From: Blautia schinkii
GTDB taxonomy: Bacteria; Bacillota; Clostridia; Lachnospirales; Lachnospiraceae
Direction: 5' to 3'
Assembly (NCBI RefSeq): GCF_013304825.1
Contig: NZ_JAAWUO010000016.1
Location: forward strand, 1 to 64,000
DNA length: 64,000 nt
Made by a program: the position numbers and the translations under genes. The number at the start of each line of letters is the position of its first letter. The first letter of the stretch is position 1. Below the pieces are notes generated by a model. It saw nothing but the letters and a program-made list of their open reading frames with translations. It did no database searches and was not told the origin of the DNA. Positions 45,571 to 56,400 of the stretch are shown in pieces.

Positions 45571-47643
45571 TCAATCTTCATCTTTTGGCTTTTGTTCTAC
45601 ATATCCGCAGGTTTCCTGGCTGCAAACCAGCTTATTTCCCTTTTCGAGCATATAATTGCCACATTTCGGACATTTCTTTGCAGAAGGTTTCTGCCAGGAC
45701 ATGAAATCACATTCCGGATTATTCTCACATCCGTAATATTTTCTGCCTTTTTTCGTTTTTTTCATGACAATTTCGCCACCGCATTTCGGACATGCAACGC
45801 CGATTTTCTCATAATATGGTTTCGTATTACGGCAGTCCGGGAATCCAGGGCATGCAAGGAATCTTCCATGAGGTCCGTATTTGATCACCATGTTGCGTCC
45901 GCAGTTATCACAGATCACATCTGTGACTTCATCCTGGATATCAACTTTTTCCAGTTCTTTCTCTGCCTCATCCACATCGTGTTTCAGATCCGGATAAAAG
46001 TTTCGCACAACCGTCTTCCACTGTACAGTTCCTGCCTCAACACAATCCAGAAGTCCCTCCATGGTAGCTGTAAAGTTTACATCAACAATACTTGGGAACG
46101 CCTGCTTCATAATGTTGTTAACTACCTCTCCAAGCTCTGTTACATAAAGATTCTTCTGTTCCTTGGATACATATCTTCTGCTGATGATCGTTGTGATCGT
46201 CGGCGCATAGGTGCTCGGGCGTCCGATTCCCAGCTCCTCCATAGTCTTTACAAGGGAAGCTTCTGTGTAATGTGCCGGCGGCTGTGTAAAATGCTGCTCT
46301 GGCTTCAGCTCTTTCAGCTTCAGCTCCATGCCTTTCTCAAGACTCTGGCTCAACACATTGCCTTTCTTATCGTCTCCCTCTTCTGTGTATACAGACATAA
46401 AACCATCAAATGCGACCTTGGATGCCGCAACTGTAAATGTATACTCATCTGCTCCGATCTTAACGGATGTTGTATCATAGCGAGCCGGTGCCATTCTGCT
46501 TGCCGCAAAACGTCTCCAGATAAGCTGATACAACCTGAACTGATCTCTTGTCAGGGATTCCTTCACAAGAACCGGAGTTCTGGCAATATCAGTAGGACGG
46601 ATTGCCTCGTGTGCATCCTGGATTTTCTGACCATTCTTAACTGCTTTCTCTATCTTGGAAACATAATCCTTACCATACTGTTCGGAAATATAATTTCTTG
46701 CTGCTGCATCTGCTTCCTCGGAAATACGGGTGGAATCTGTACGAAGGTAAGAGATAAGACCGACCGTACCGCTGCCTTTAACATCAACACCCTCATACAA
46801 CTGCTGTGCAAGACGCATTGTTTTCTGTGTGGAAAAATTCAGTGTCTTGGCTGCTTCCTGCTGCAAAGTACTGGTTGTAAAAGGAAGCGGGGCATTCTTG
46901 ATACGCTCGCCCTTTTTTACCTCTGTGATCTCGTATCTGCAATTTTCCAGTTTCTTCAGGATCTCTTCCATTTCCTGACGGTTTTTGATAAGAAGCTTTT
47001 TATCTGTTCCGTAGAACCTGGCTGTCAGAGGCTTCTTCTCGCCCTTAACCTGGAACTCGCCTTCCAGACTCCAGTACTCCTCCGGAATAAACGCATTGAT
47101 CTCATCTTCCCTGTCGCAGATAATTCGAAGCGCTACAGACTGTACACGGCCTGCGCTTAATCCTCTCTTTACCTTCGCCCAGAGAAGCGGACTGATGGTA
47201 TAACCTACCATACGGTCCAGCATACGTCTGGCCTGCTGTGCATCCACAAGATTCATGTCAAGCTCTCTGGCCTGCTTGATGGAAGCCTTGACTGCTGTTT
47301 TTGTTACTTCATTAAATGTGATTCGATGCATCTTTGCAGGATCTGTTTTCAGTGCCTGCATCAGGTGCCAGGAGATTGCTTCTCCCTCACGGTCGGGGTC
47401 AGTTGCAAGATAAATCTTATCTGCTTTCTTTGCTTCTTTACGAAGTTTCGCAAGAAGTTCTCCCTTACCTCTTATTGTAATATACTTGGGTTCAAAATCA
47501 TTCTCTACGTCAATACCAAACTGGCTTTTCGGAAAATCCCTCACGTGACCGTTTGATGCTTCGACTGTATAATTCGCCCCCAAAAATTTTTTTACAGTTT
47601 TCATTTTAGCAGGTGACTCTACTATCACCAGATTCTTGGCCAT
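45571..47643 (-). CDS. topA: DNA topoisomerase I
   Basis: A 690-residue type IA enzyme that relaxes negative supercoils. It has the Toprim domain (VIVESPAKMKTVKKFLG at the start; the DPDREGEAISWH metal site), the active Tyr in GLISYLRTDSTRIS (about residue 299), and three C-terminal zinc-ribbon modules (CDNC..CPGFPDC, CPKC..CENNPEC, CPKC..CSQETC). A full-length enzyme. It follows dprA on the same strand, and the order comM-dprA-topA is common in Firmicutes. Confidence 0.97.
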   Translation of the reverse strand: MAKNLVIVESPAKMKTVKKFLGANYTVEASNGHVRDFPKSQFGIDVENDFEPKYITIRGKGELLAKLRKEAKKADKIYLATDPDREGEAISWHLMQALKTDPAKMHRITFNEVTKTAVKASIKQARELDMNLVDAQQARRMLDRMVGYTISPLLWAKVKRGLSAGRVQSVALRIICDREDEINAFIPEEYWSLEGEFQVKGEKKPLTARFYGTDKKLLIKNRQEMEEILKKLENCRYEITEVKKGERIKNAPLPFTTSTLQQEAAKTLNFSTQKTMRLAQQLYEGVDVKGSGTVGLISYLRTDSTRISEEADAAARNYISEQYGKDYVSKIEKAVKNGQKIQDAHEAIRPTDIARTPVLVKESLTRDQFRLYQLIWRRFAASRMAPARYDTTSVKIGADEYTFTVAASKVAFDGFMSVYTEEGDDKKGNVLSQSLEKGMELKLKELKPEQHFTQPPAHYTEASLVKTMEELGIGRPSTYAPTITTIISRRYVSKEQKNLYVTELGEVVNNIMKQAFPSIVDVNFTATMEGLLDCVEAGTVQWKTVVRNFYPDLKHDVDEAEKELEKVDIQDEVTDVICDNCGRNMVIKYGPHGRFLACPGFPDCRNTKPYYEKIGVACPKCGGEIVMKKTKKGRKYYGCENNPECDFMSWQKPSAKKCPKCGNYMLEKGNKLVCSQETCGYVEQKPKDED

Positions 47644-47732
47644 TTTACCTCTCCTAATCTCATTCTGCCCCCTGTCCTGTGCTGCAGTGATTTTTCAAAA
47701 TGCTGTAAGCAGAATGCAGAACAGATCGGCTG

Positions 47733-48620
47733 TTATTCAAGTCTGATATAATGCTGTGTTCCGGTTTCCCTGACAAGTCCCATCAGCGTGAGCTGTGCCA
47801 GAATCCCGGCTGTTTTTCCCGGCGAAAAGCCGGTTTCTGTGATAATCTGATCCAGATTTTTGGGTCGTAAATCGAGACAACTATACACCAAATCCAAATC
47901 TGTTGCAAGTCCTAACTTGGTTTTTCCTTTTAAAATTGTCTTTTTTTTCACAGACAGACCCCATTCATCCAGAAGCACTTCCGGGGAATATGCAATGCCT
48001 GCTCCATCGTAGATCAGCTTGTGGCAGCCTCGGCTCAGCGCATCATTTACTGCACCCGGAACTGCATATACAGTCTTTCCCTGTTCCAGTGCACAGGCAG
48101 CTGTGATAAGAGAACCGCTTTTTTCCTTTGCTTCCACAACAACCACTACATCTGCCAGTCCACTGATGATCCGGTTCCTTGCCGGAAAATGATAGGCCCT
48201 ACCCGGTGTCCCCGGAAGGTATTCACTGATGATTCCACCATTCTTCTCCGGAATCCGCCTGTAAATACTGCGGCTGGAAGAAGGATAGCAGATATCCACT
48301 CCGTTTCCCAGCACTGCAAAAGTAGGTGTCCCGCCTTCCAATGCACCTTTATGTCCTTCTGCATCGATCCCTGCTGCCATGCCGCTGATTACCTGCACAC
48401 CGTTCTCGCTTAAAAACCTTCCATAATTAAATGCCTGGATCCTGCCGTAGGGACTGCACATTCTGGCACCTACAATAGCTGCTGTAGGTCTGTTATCATC
48501 AGGAAGTCTTCCAATATAATATAACATATCCGGCATGCCACTTAGAGAACGCAGCCTTTCCGGATAAATGGTACTGCTTTTTTCCACAGAATTGATGGCT
48601 GTTTTCGGTTTTTCTTCCAT
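47733..48620 (-). CDS. dprA: DNA-processing protein DprA (short form)
   Basis: A 295-residue DprA/Smf protein, which binds single-stranded DNA and loads RecA during transformation. It has the Rossmann-like core with AAIVGARMCSPYGR, VISGMAAGIDAEGHKGAL and FPARNRIISGLADVVVVVEA, then a winged-helix C-terminal domain (ETGFSPGKTAGILAQLTLMGLV). The N-terminal SAM-like domain of longer DprA proteins is missing; the frame begins with only 17 residues before the core. AGGAGG precedes the ATG. It lies in a comM-dprA-topA series. Confidence 0.94.
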   Translation of the reverse strand: MEEKPKTAINSVEKSSTIYPERLRSLSGMPDMLYYIGRLPDDNRPTAAIVGARMCSPYGRIQAFNYGRFLSENGVQVISGMAAGIDAEGHKGALEGGTPTFAVLGNGVDICYPSSSRSIYRRIPEKNGGIISEYLPGTPGRAYHFPARNRIISGLADVVVVVEAKEKSGSLITAACALEQGKTVYAVPGAVNDALSRGCHKLIYDGAGIAYSPEVLLDEWGLSVKKKTILKGKTKLGLATDLDLVYSCLDLRPKNLDQIITETGFSPGKTAGILAQLTLMGLVRETGTQHYIRLE

Positions 48621-48646
48621 TATAAGGTACCTCCTTTTCCTGTATT

Positions 48647-50176
48647 TTATGACCAGTATTTTTTATCATAGACACGGTACGTCAATGCTTCGCAGATATG
48701 GTCCTGCCGGATCTTTTCAGAATTTTCCATATCTGCAGCTGTCCGTGCAACTTTCAGGATCTTATGGTAAGCCCTGGTACTGAACTGAAACTGTGTATAT
48801 GCCTGCTCCAGAAGTGTTTCTGCCTCACTTGTCATAACACAATATTTCTCCACACTTCTCCCATCCAGTTCCCCGTTGAAGGAAAACTCTTCGTTCTTAT
48901 AACGTTCACGTTGGATTTCCTGGGTTCTTTCCACTCTCCGGCGTATGGACATGGAACTTTCCCCTCTCTTTTTCTTCTTCATCTCCGTAAAACGGATGGC
49001 CGGAACTTCGGTACAGATGTCAATCCTTTCCAGCAGAGGCTGGCTGATTTTTCCAAGATAATGGGTTATCTCACCATGACTACATCTGCACCGGTTCATA
49101 TCCGGATAAAAGCCACAGGGACAGGGGTTCATGGCTGCTGCCAGCATAAAGCTGGCCGGAAATGTGTACGTTCCCGCAGCTCTTGACAAATGGATTTCCT
49201 TATCTTCCAGAGGCTGCCTCAAAATCTCCAGGCTCTTCCTGGAAAATTCAGGCATCTCATCCAGAAAAAGCACTCCCCGGTGTGCAAGAGTAATCTCGCC
49301 CGGACCGGGAATCCGTCCGCCTCCTGCCAGGGCCTGGGCAGAACTGGTATGATGCGGACTTCGAAACGGCCGTTTTCGGATCAGAGGATCTTTCTCTGTG
49401 AGCAGTCCTGCCACACTGTATACTTTCGTAATTTCCAGGCTCTCCTCAAAAGTCAGCCGGGGCATAATGGTTGGCAATCTTCTGGCCAGCATCGTCTTTC
49501 CGGAACCCGGCGGTCCGATAAACAATATATTATGAAAACCGCTGACTGCTATCTCGGCAGCCCGTCTGGCCCCTTCCTGTCCGCACACATCTGCAAAATC
49601 TGCTCCACCTTCCTCCATTCTTTCTTCTGTTTCCGGTTCCCGCCTGCTTTCATTCTCATATTTCTCCGGAGCCTGCAGACAGCGTATCATATCTTTCAGC
49701 GTTCTCACCCCAAATACCCGCATATCCCGGATCAGTTTTCCCTCCTGAATATTCTCCTGTGGAATAATGCAAAAGCGAAGCCCCAGTTCTCTGGCACGGA
49801 TCACCCTGGGCAGGATACCTGAAACACCGTGGATTTCCCCATTAAGACTGATTTCCCCCACTACCATGACCTGCTCCAGAAGCTTTGGTTCCAGGATCTC
49901 TGCTGCTGCCAGAACTGCTGCAGCTACAGGAAGATCAAACCCGGCCCCTTCTTTCTTCATATCTGCAGGGGCAAAATTAACAGTTACTCTCTTAGGCGGC
50001 AGACTGAGCCTGTTGTTCTTAAATGCAGTGCGCACACGTTCCTGTGCTTCCCGCACCTGTGCTGACGGAAATCCTACCATAGTAAAGGAAGGCAGACCAT
50101 CACTGACATCTGCCTCAACCTGGATCTCCCGCACCTCCATGCCAAAAATCGCCGCTGATAAAACACTTGCAAACAA
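48647..50176 (-). CDS. comM: YifB/ComM-family Mg-chelatase-like AAA ATPase
   Basis: A 509-residue protein with an N-terminal Lon-protease-like domain without protease function (about 1-170), an AAA+ core with Walker A GPPGSGKTML, Walker B LFLDEMPEF and a zinc-type cluster CPCGFYPDMNRCRC, and a C-terminal Mg-chelatase domain. ComM helps branch migration of integrated donor DNA in natural transformation (family knowledge). The start is a TTG at 50176, eight bases after AAAGGA. dprA follows after 26 bp, so both DNA-processing genes are co-transcribed. Confidence 0.94.
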   Translation of the reverse strand: MFASVLSAAIFGMEVREIQVEADVSDGLPSFTMVGFPSAQVREAQERVRTAFKNNRLSLPPKRVTVNFAPADMKKEGAGFDLPVAAAVLAAAEILEPKLLEQVMVVGEISLNGEIHGVSGILPRVIRARELGLRFCIIPQENIQEGKLIRDMRVFGVRTLKDMIRCLQAPEKYENESRREPETEERMEEGGADFADVCGQEGARRAAEIAVSGFHNILFIGPPGSGKTMLARRLPTIMPRLTFEESLEITKVYSVAGLLTEKDPLIRKRPFRSPHHTSSAQALAGGGRIPGPGEITLAHRGVLFLDEMPEFSRKSLEILRQPLEDKEIHLSRAAGTYTFPASFMLAAAMNPCPCGFYPDMNRCRCSHGEITHYLGKISQPLLERIDICTEVPAIRFTEMKKKKRGESSMSIRRRVERTQEIQRERYKNEEFSFNGELDGRSVEKYCVMTSEAETLLEQAYTQFQFSTRAYHKILKVARTAADMENSEKIRQDHICEALTYRVYDKKYWS

Positions 50177-50362
50177 ACGAATCCTTTCTGCGATAAATTT
50201 CGTTCCCGATCGACAAAATCCTCGTCTTTTTAATAGTTAAAGGGAAAAATTCAGATAGACATTTTCTGAATTAAAGAAGATAATAAATTTAGTATAGTCC
50301 ATTTTGCTCTCTTTTGCAAGAGTGCAATTCGTTCTGTTTTATACTTTCTATAGAAAGAAGAG

Positions 50363-50587
50363 GTGAGCACAATGAAATTTCAGCGTATCCAGGATTTACG
50401 TACAGACGCAGATCTGTCACAGAGAGAATTAAGTGAGATTCTTCATATCAGTCAGCGTTCTTATTCCCATTATGAAACGGGATCTCGTAGTATTCCAATT
50501 GAAATGCTTATCCGGCTGGCAAATTATTATGACACCAGCATTGACTATCTCGTTGGTCGCACAGACCGAAAAAAAATGGTCAAATAA
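50363..50587 (+). CDS. Small XRE-family regulator
   Basis: A 74-residue protein that is almost only a Cro/C1-type helix-turn-helix: IQDLRTDADLSQRELSEILHI, then SQRSYSHYETGSRSIPIEMLI, ending DYLVGRTDRKKMVK. AAGAGGTG precedes the ATG. It is transcribed away from comM across a shared upstream region and has its own terminator. Such stand-alone regulators usually repress their own promoter; its targets are unknown. Confidence 0.9.
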   Translation: MSTMKFQRIQDLRTDADLSQRELSEILHISQRSYSHYETGSRSIPIEMLIRLANYYDTSIDYLVGRTDRKKMVK

Positions 50588-50589
50588 AG

Positions 50590-50672
50590 AAATCCCCGGA
50601 CTTAGGAACAGTTCCGGGAATTCCTGTATCAGGATTCCCGCACTTCCGCAGATCCGGGGATTCTTTATTTCG
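50590..50672 (+). terminator. Terminator of the XRE gene
   Basis: An outer stem AATCCCCGGA/TCCGGGGATT encloses an inner stem GGGAATTCCTG/CAGGATTCCC, followed by CTTTATTT. Unusually long for a terminator. Confidence 0.75.
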
Positions 50673-50681
50673 TGTTATTTA

Positions 50682-51377
50682 TTATTCCGCATAATATGTT
50701 TCTTCCTCACCGTAGGGAATTCCATATACATTATCGCTGCTCTCATCATAGGAAGATTCCTGCTCTGCTGCCGGTGTACTTTCCATCGGTTCTTCCCTTG
50801 TCATAATAGACTCTGTTTTCGGATAAGTCTTAGAACCATCCGCTCTCTTATAAGTCTTGACCTTCACATAAAGCTTTCCGCTTTTATCAAAAACAAATTC
50901 TCCTTTGGCCTTGTTTCCCTCGGAATCTTTCAGATAAAACTGTGTAGCATTTCCCGCCACCTCTGCAGTTACATCTGCCTCCGCAAAAAGAGAACTGTTC
51001 TTCCCATTAACTCTTTTATAAGTGAAAGAAACCGAATCCAGACTGATCTCATAAATATTGATCGTTGTCAGGCCGTCTGTACTGTACCAGGTTCCCCGAT
51101 AACTCTCCGGATCAAATGACGGAAGAATGGTGGGAATCGGAGTCACAGAAGGAGTCGGCGTCGCTGTCGGTATCGGTGTCGCTGTAGCCATCGGCGTTGC
51201 CGTTACCTCCGGAATACTCTCCAGTGCAGCAATCGCCGCCTGTTTTCGCTGTTCTTTTGCAACTTTATTTCTGTGGGAAACCAGCAGCATCCCTCCAAGT
51301 CCTGCCAGAATAAACAAAATGATCAACAGGATCAGAGCCGTTTTCAGACGCTGTTTTTTTCTTTTGTTTTTACTCAT
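50682..51377 (-). CDS. Membrane-anchored protein with Pro/Thr-rich stalk
   Basis: A 231-residue protein of unknown function. It has a basic start (SKNKRKKQRLK), a membrane helix (about 14-36, TALILLIILFILAGLGGMLLV), a stalk of alternating Pro and Thr with Ala, Ile and Val (about 58-88, TATPIPTATPTPS), then a soluble lipocalin-like beta-rich domain with FDPESYRGTWYSTDGLTTIN in pieces, and an acidic end. The start follows GAGGTG. It is likely exported with the C-terminus outside the cell. No catalytic motif is visible. Confidence 0.75.
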   Translation of the reverse strand: MSKNKRKKQRLKTALILLIILFILAGLGGMLLVSHRNKVAKEQRKQAAIAALESIPEVTATPMATATPIPTATPTPSVTPIPTILPSFDPESYRGTWYSTDGLTTINIYEISLDSVSFTYKRVNGKNSSLFAEADVTAEVAGNATQFYLKDSEGNKAKGEFVFDKSGKLYVKVKTYKRADGSKTYPKTESIMTREEPMESTPAAEQESSYDESSDNVYGIPYGEEETYYAE

Positions 51378-51437
51378 CTGCATCACCTCTGTTTACTATA
51401 GCATATTAAGAAACTTCTCTGTATTTCTCTCTTTTTC

Positions 51438-53396
51438 CTATTTTTTCTCTTTAATAATACCTTTTCTGTATACCTCCAGAAGCTGGATCAGTTCTCCAAT
51501 CCTTTCCTTCAGTGCTGTACCCGTATCTGTATCACCCACCAGAGTACGTTTGTTGTTATAATGAACAGCCACTCTGTTTGACACAATATCCTGCTCTTTC
51601 TCCACTGCTTCTTCCGCGGAAGTAAATGGCTCATGAGCAGACAAAATCAGTCCATAGGAGTTATAAACCAGCGTGTAGCCTGCAATTCCTGTGACCTTCT
51701 GATAAGGTCTGGAAAAACCACCGTCAATTACAAGAACTTTTCCATTACATTTCACAGGACTCTCTCCCTCACTCTGGTGAACTGGCACATGGCCATTGAT
51801 GATATGTCCTTTTTCCGGTTCCAGGCCAAACTCGCGAAGAAGGTTATCAACCACTTCTTCATTTTCCAGAAGATGGTAATACGCATTTTTTTTCTCTTTA
51901 TGTGTAGCCTTGTCCGCAATAAAATACCTCTCAAAAGTAGTCATCTTATCTTTACCGAATAATGGAGAATTCGGTGCAGCCCAGATATACCACATGATAT
52001 CTCTGCCTTTTCGCTGTTCATCCTCATTCATTGAGAAAAAAGCTCTCCGCACATAAGTCTCCAGAACATCGTACAGCTCTTTTCCCTTATAAGTTTTGCC
52101 GTAGATCTGCACTTCTTTCAGGCTTCCATCCTCATTAAGAGGAATGCTTCCATGGAATAAAAGATTTCCATTATATGTCTTATAAAGACCGCCTTTATCA
52201 AGAAGAAGACGTACATGATTCTGCAGTTTCTCACAGTTACGGAATGCCAGGTCCAGACGTTCCATTACATCTTTTTCTTCTGCTGTAAGCTCATACGGCT
52301 TCTTCCAATCAATTGTCGGGAAATATGTATCTGTAAGCGGATATTCTTTTCCGTCAGGGAGTGTGATCGTTCCCTTCTTCGGATCAATTCTGTGTAGCAG
52401 GCAGCGTTCTTCCATATGGAATTCTTTGTGCCTGCGGATCAGCTGACCCTCCAGCTTAAACTGGATCACAGCAATCGCCTTGTGCATTTTGCGCCCAAGT
52501 TCTTCCTCCAGAATGCTGTAATTATTGGCATCACCTTTCATCTCAAAAGCTTTACATGAATCATCTTTATATGCTTCCATTGCAAAAGTAGCCAGAGGCA
52601 TGAGATTGATCCCATATCCATCCTCCAGAATGTCCATGTTACGGTAACGGATACTGTTTCGTATTACTGTCGCAATGCAGGCTTTCTGTCCTGTGGCTGC
52701 GCCCATCCAGACTACATCATGATTTCCCCACTGGATATCCAGGGAATGATATTTCATCAGACGATCCATAATGAAATGCGGACCAGGACCTCGATCATAA
52801 ATATCACCAAGCACATGAAGGTGATCCACAACAAGACGCTGGATCAGTTCAGCCAGGGCAATGATAAAATTCTCTGCTCTGCCGATCTCAATAATGGTGT
52901 TGACGATGGCATCATAATAAGCTTCTTTATCAAGAACTTCTGCTTTTTCTGTGATCAGCTCCTCAATCACATAGGCATAATCTGCCGGAAGGGCTTTTCG
53001 CACTTTGGAACGGGTGTATTTGGATGCTGTTGTCTTGCACACTTCGATCAGACGGTAGAGGGTGATCTTATACCAGTTTTCCATATCCTCCTCGTTTTTT
53101 TTCACAACTTCCATTTTTTCTTTCGGATAATAGATCAGAGTTGCCAGCGACCGCTTATCGCTGTTGCTTAATGTATGACCAAATACATCGTCGATCTTTT
53201 TGCGCACTGCGCCGGAACCGTTGCGGAGAACATGAGAAAAAGCATCATATTCTCCGTGGATGTCCGACATGAAATGTTCCGTACCTTTCGGAAGATTCAG
53301 TATGGACTGCAGATTGATGATTTCAGTTGATGCCTTTGCAATAGTAGGATACAGCTCTGCAAGCCGCTGCAGATATCTTAATTCTTCTTTCTTCAT
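51438..53396 (-). CDS. fbp: Fructose-1,6-bisphosphatase class III
   Basis: A 652-residue class III enzyme of Firmicutes that removes the 1-phosphate of fructose-1,6-bisphosphate in gluconeogenesis. Motifs are those of a metallophosphatase: FMSDIHGEYDAFSHVLRNG near residues 42-60, LHVLGDIYDRGPGPH near 190-204 and IQWGNHDVVWMG near 216-227, with a late NGHVPVH and IDGGFSRPY. AGGAGG precedes the ATG. It lies alone between the stalk protein gene and polC. Confidence 0.95.
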   Translation of the reverse strand: MKKEELRYLQRLAELYPTIAKASTEIINLQSILNLPKGTEHFMSDIHGEYDAFSHVLRNGSGAVRKKIDDVFGHTLSNSDKRSLATLIYYPKEKMEVVKKNEEDMENWYKITLYRLIEVCKTTASKYTRSKVRKALPADYAYVIEELITEKAEVLDKEAYYDAIVNTIIEIGRAENFIIALAELIQRLVVDHLHVLGDIYDRGPGPHFIMDRLMKYHSLDIQWGNHDVVWMGAATGQKACIATVIRNSIRYRNMDILEDGYGINLMPLATFAMEAYKDDSCKAFEMKGDANNYSILEEELGRKMHKAIAVIQFKLEGQLIRRHKEFHMEERCLLHRIDPKKGTITLPDGKEYPLTDTYFPTIDWKKPYELTAEEKDVMERLDLAFRNCEKLQNHVRLLLDKGGLYKTYNGNLLFHGSIPLNEDGSLKEVQIYGKTYKGKELYDVLETYVRRAFFSMNEDEQRKGRDIMWYIWAAPNSPLFGKDKMTTFERYFIADKATHKEKKNAYYHLLENEEVVDNLLREFGLEPEKGHIINGHVPVHQSEGESPVKCNGKVLVIDGGFSRPYQKVTGIAGYTLVYNSYGLILSAHEPFTSAEEAVEKEQDIVSNRVAVHYNNKRTLVGDTDTGTALKERIGELIQLLEVYRKGIIKEKK

Positions 53397-53456
53397 ATTG
53401 CCTCCTGGAATTATATTTTATAATGTGCCTTGACCAGCTATCATATCAGTCAGATG

Positions 53457-56400
53457 TTAAGTAAAGTCAAATAATGACATCTGATTGGACTGCGGAATAT
53501 CACCGAACAGATTCAGATCATCCATCAGGTCAATAACTGTTTTGCTGACTTTTGTACGGTCGCGGAAATCGTCCTTGGAAAGAAATTTTCCCCTGGCAGC
53601 TGCATCCACTACAGCATCAGCCGCCTTATCGCCCAGACCGTCTATGGTATCCAGCGCGGGCATCAGCTTATCTCCCATGATCTGGAAACGGTGCGCTTTT
53701 GCCTTGTAAAGATCAATGGGTACGAAATCAAAACCTCTGGCATACATCTCCTGCACGATTCTCATATCCTTCAGAGTATCCTGCTCCTTCTTGGATGCCT
53801 CGTCACCCTTCTTGCGGATCTCTGCCATGTAATATTCCAGACGTTCTTTTCCCATGCACATCAGTTCATAGGAAAACGATGTTGCACGGATACTGAAAAA
53901 TGCCGCATAGTAAGCAAGAGGTTGGAACACTTTGTACCAGGCAATACGGTAAGCCATCATAACATAGGCAGCTGCATGTGCCTTCGGGAACATGTACTTG
54001 ATCAGCTTGCAGGACCAGATATACCATTCCGGAACGTCGTGTTCTTTCATAGTCTGGATCCATTCATCTCGAAGACCTTTACCTTTACGGACGCTCTCCA
54101 TAATAGTAAACGCCAGACCACTCTCCACACCTTTTCCAATCAGATAGATCATAATATCATCTCGGGTACAGATTGCTGTGGAAATGGTCGCTGTACCATT
54201 CTGAATCAGCACCTGTGCATTACCCAGCCAAACGTCAGTACCATGTGAAAGACCTGCAATACGTACCAGATCAGAAAAATATTTCGGCTTGGTATCAATA
54301 AGCATCTGCATGGCGAAATCTGTACCAAACTCCGGAATTCCAAGACAGCCAAGCTTACAGCCTCCAATATCCTCCGGGCTGATTCCCAGTGCCTGGGTTC
54401 CCGCAAACAGAGACATGACATCTCGCTGATCCAGGGGAACAGTCCTTGCGCTAATACCTGTCAGGTCTTCAAGCATACGGATCATGGTCGGATCATCATG
54501 TCCCAGTATATCCAGTTTCAGAAGGTTTCCGTCAATGGAATGATAATCAAAATGTGTGGTAATGATATCGCTGTTCACATCATTGGCAGGATGCTGCACA
54601 GGTGTAAACTTCTCTATCTCCTCACCCATTGGAAGTACGATGATACCTCCAGGGTGCTGGCCTGTGGTACGGCGGACTCCAGTACACCCCTGTACGATTC
54701 TGTTAATTTCACAGTATCGCTTATGCTGACCACGTTCCTCATAGTAGTTTTTCACATAACCGAAGGCAGTTTTTTCCGCAAGGGTACCAATGGTTCCTGC
54801 CTTGAAGGTCTGGCCCTTTCCAAAAATAACCTCTGTGTATCTGTGGGCATTGGCCTGATACTCTCCTGAGAAGTTCAGGTCAATATCCGGCTCCTTGTCA
54901 CCTTTGAATCCAAGGAACGTCTCGAACGGGATATCAAAACCTTCTTTATTCATCTTAGTTCCGCATTTCGGGCAGACCTTATCCGGCATATCACAGCCTG
55001 CCATGCCTGCATATTCTTTTACCTCAGGAGAATCGAAATCACTGTATTTGCAGTCCGGGTTCGGGCAGAGATAATGCGGCGGCAGAGGATTAACCTCTGT
55101 AATACCGGACATGGTAGCTGCCAGGGACGAGCCAACCGATCCTCGGGAACCAACCAGATATCCGTCCTCATTGGACTTCCACACAAGTTTCTGGGCAATG
55201 ATATACATCACCGCATAACCATTGGAAATAATGGAGTTCAGCTCCCTATCAAGACGGTCCTCTACAATCTTTGGAAGAGGATCTCCGTACATTTCATGTG
55301 CTTTTGTAAAGCAGATATTCTTCAGGTCCTGCTCGGAATTCTCAATGACAGGCGGGAATTTATCCGGATGGATGGGCGAGATCTTTTCGATCATATCCGC
55401 GATCTTGTTGGTATTGGTGATAACCACTTCTTCCGCCTTCTCACTTCCAAGATAGGAAAATTCCTCCAGCATCTCCTCCGTTGTACGGAGATAAAGAGGT
55501 GCCTGGTTATCTGCATCGGAAAAGCCGTTTCCGGCCATAATGATACGTCTGTAAACCTCATCCTGCGGATCCATAAAATGCACATCACAGGTTGCAACCA
55601 CCGGTTTCTTAAACTGCTCTCCAAGCTTGACGATCTTTTGGTTGATCTCTTTTAAATCTTCCTCTGAATTGATCATATCGTGCTTCTCATCCGCAAGCAT
55701 AAACGCATTGTTCCCAAGTGGCTGAATTTCCAGATAATCATAGAAATTCACAAGTCTTGCAATCTCCTGATCCGGTGCATTACGAAGCAGGGCCTGATAA
55801 AGCTCTCCGGCCTCGCAGGCACTTCCCACAAGAAGTCCTTCTCTGTATTTCTCCAGTACACTTTTGGGGACTCTTGGGCGTCTGTGATAGTACTTTAAAT
55901 GGGACTGGCTTACCAGTTTATAGAGATTGATCCTGCCTGTCTCATTTTTTGCAAAAACAATGGCATGGTAAGTCGGAAGCTTCCGGATGGTATCAGGTGA
56001 CACAGCACCCTGACTGTTCATCTCATCCACATCAAAAATATCTCTTTCTGCAAGCATCTTCACAAACCGCACAAAAATCTCTGCAGTACATGCAGCATCA
56101 TCTACAGCCCTGTGGTGATGATCCAGGGAAACACCAACTGCCTTGGCTACCGTATCCAGCTTAAAACGGTTCAGCGCAGGAAGAAGGAATCTGGCCATAC
56201 CTACAGTATCCACATAGGTAAAATCATCCGGGATTCCCTGACGTTTACAGTTTTCTATGATAAAGCTCATATCAAATTCCGCATTATGGGCCACCATCAC
56301 ACAGCCCTCACAAAACTCCAGAAATTTCGGCAGTACTTCTTCAATGGCAGGCGCATCGATCACCATAGAATCATTGATGCTGGTCAGCTGCTCAATACGG

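Noticed and set aside
45592-47160. 522-codon plus-strand frame opposite topA
   Set aside because: Long, but it is the reverse-strand shadow of topA. There is no ribosome site, it is rich in Cys, Phe and Leu, and topA is certain.
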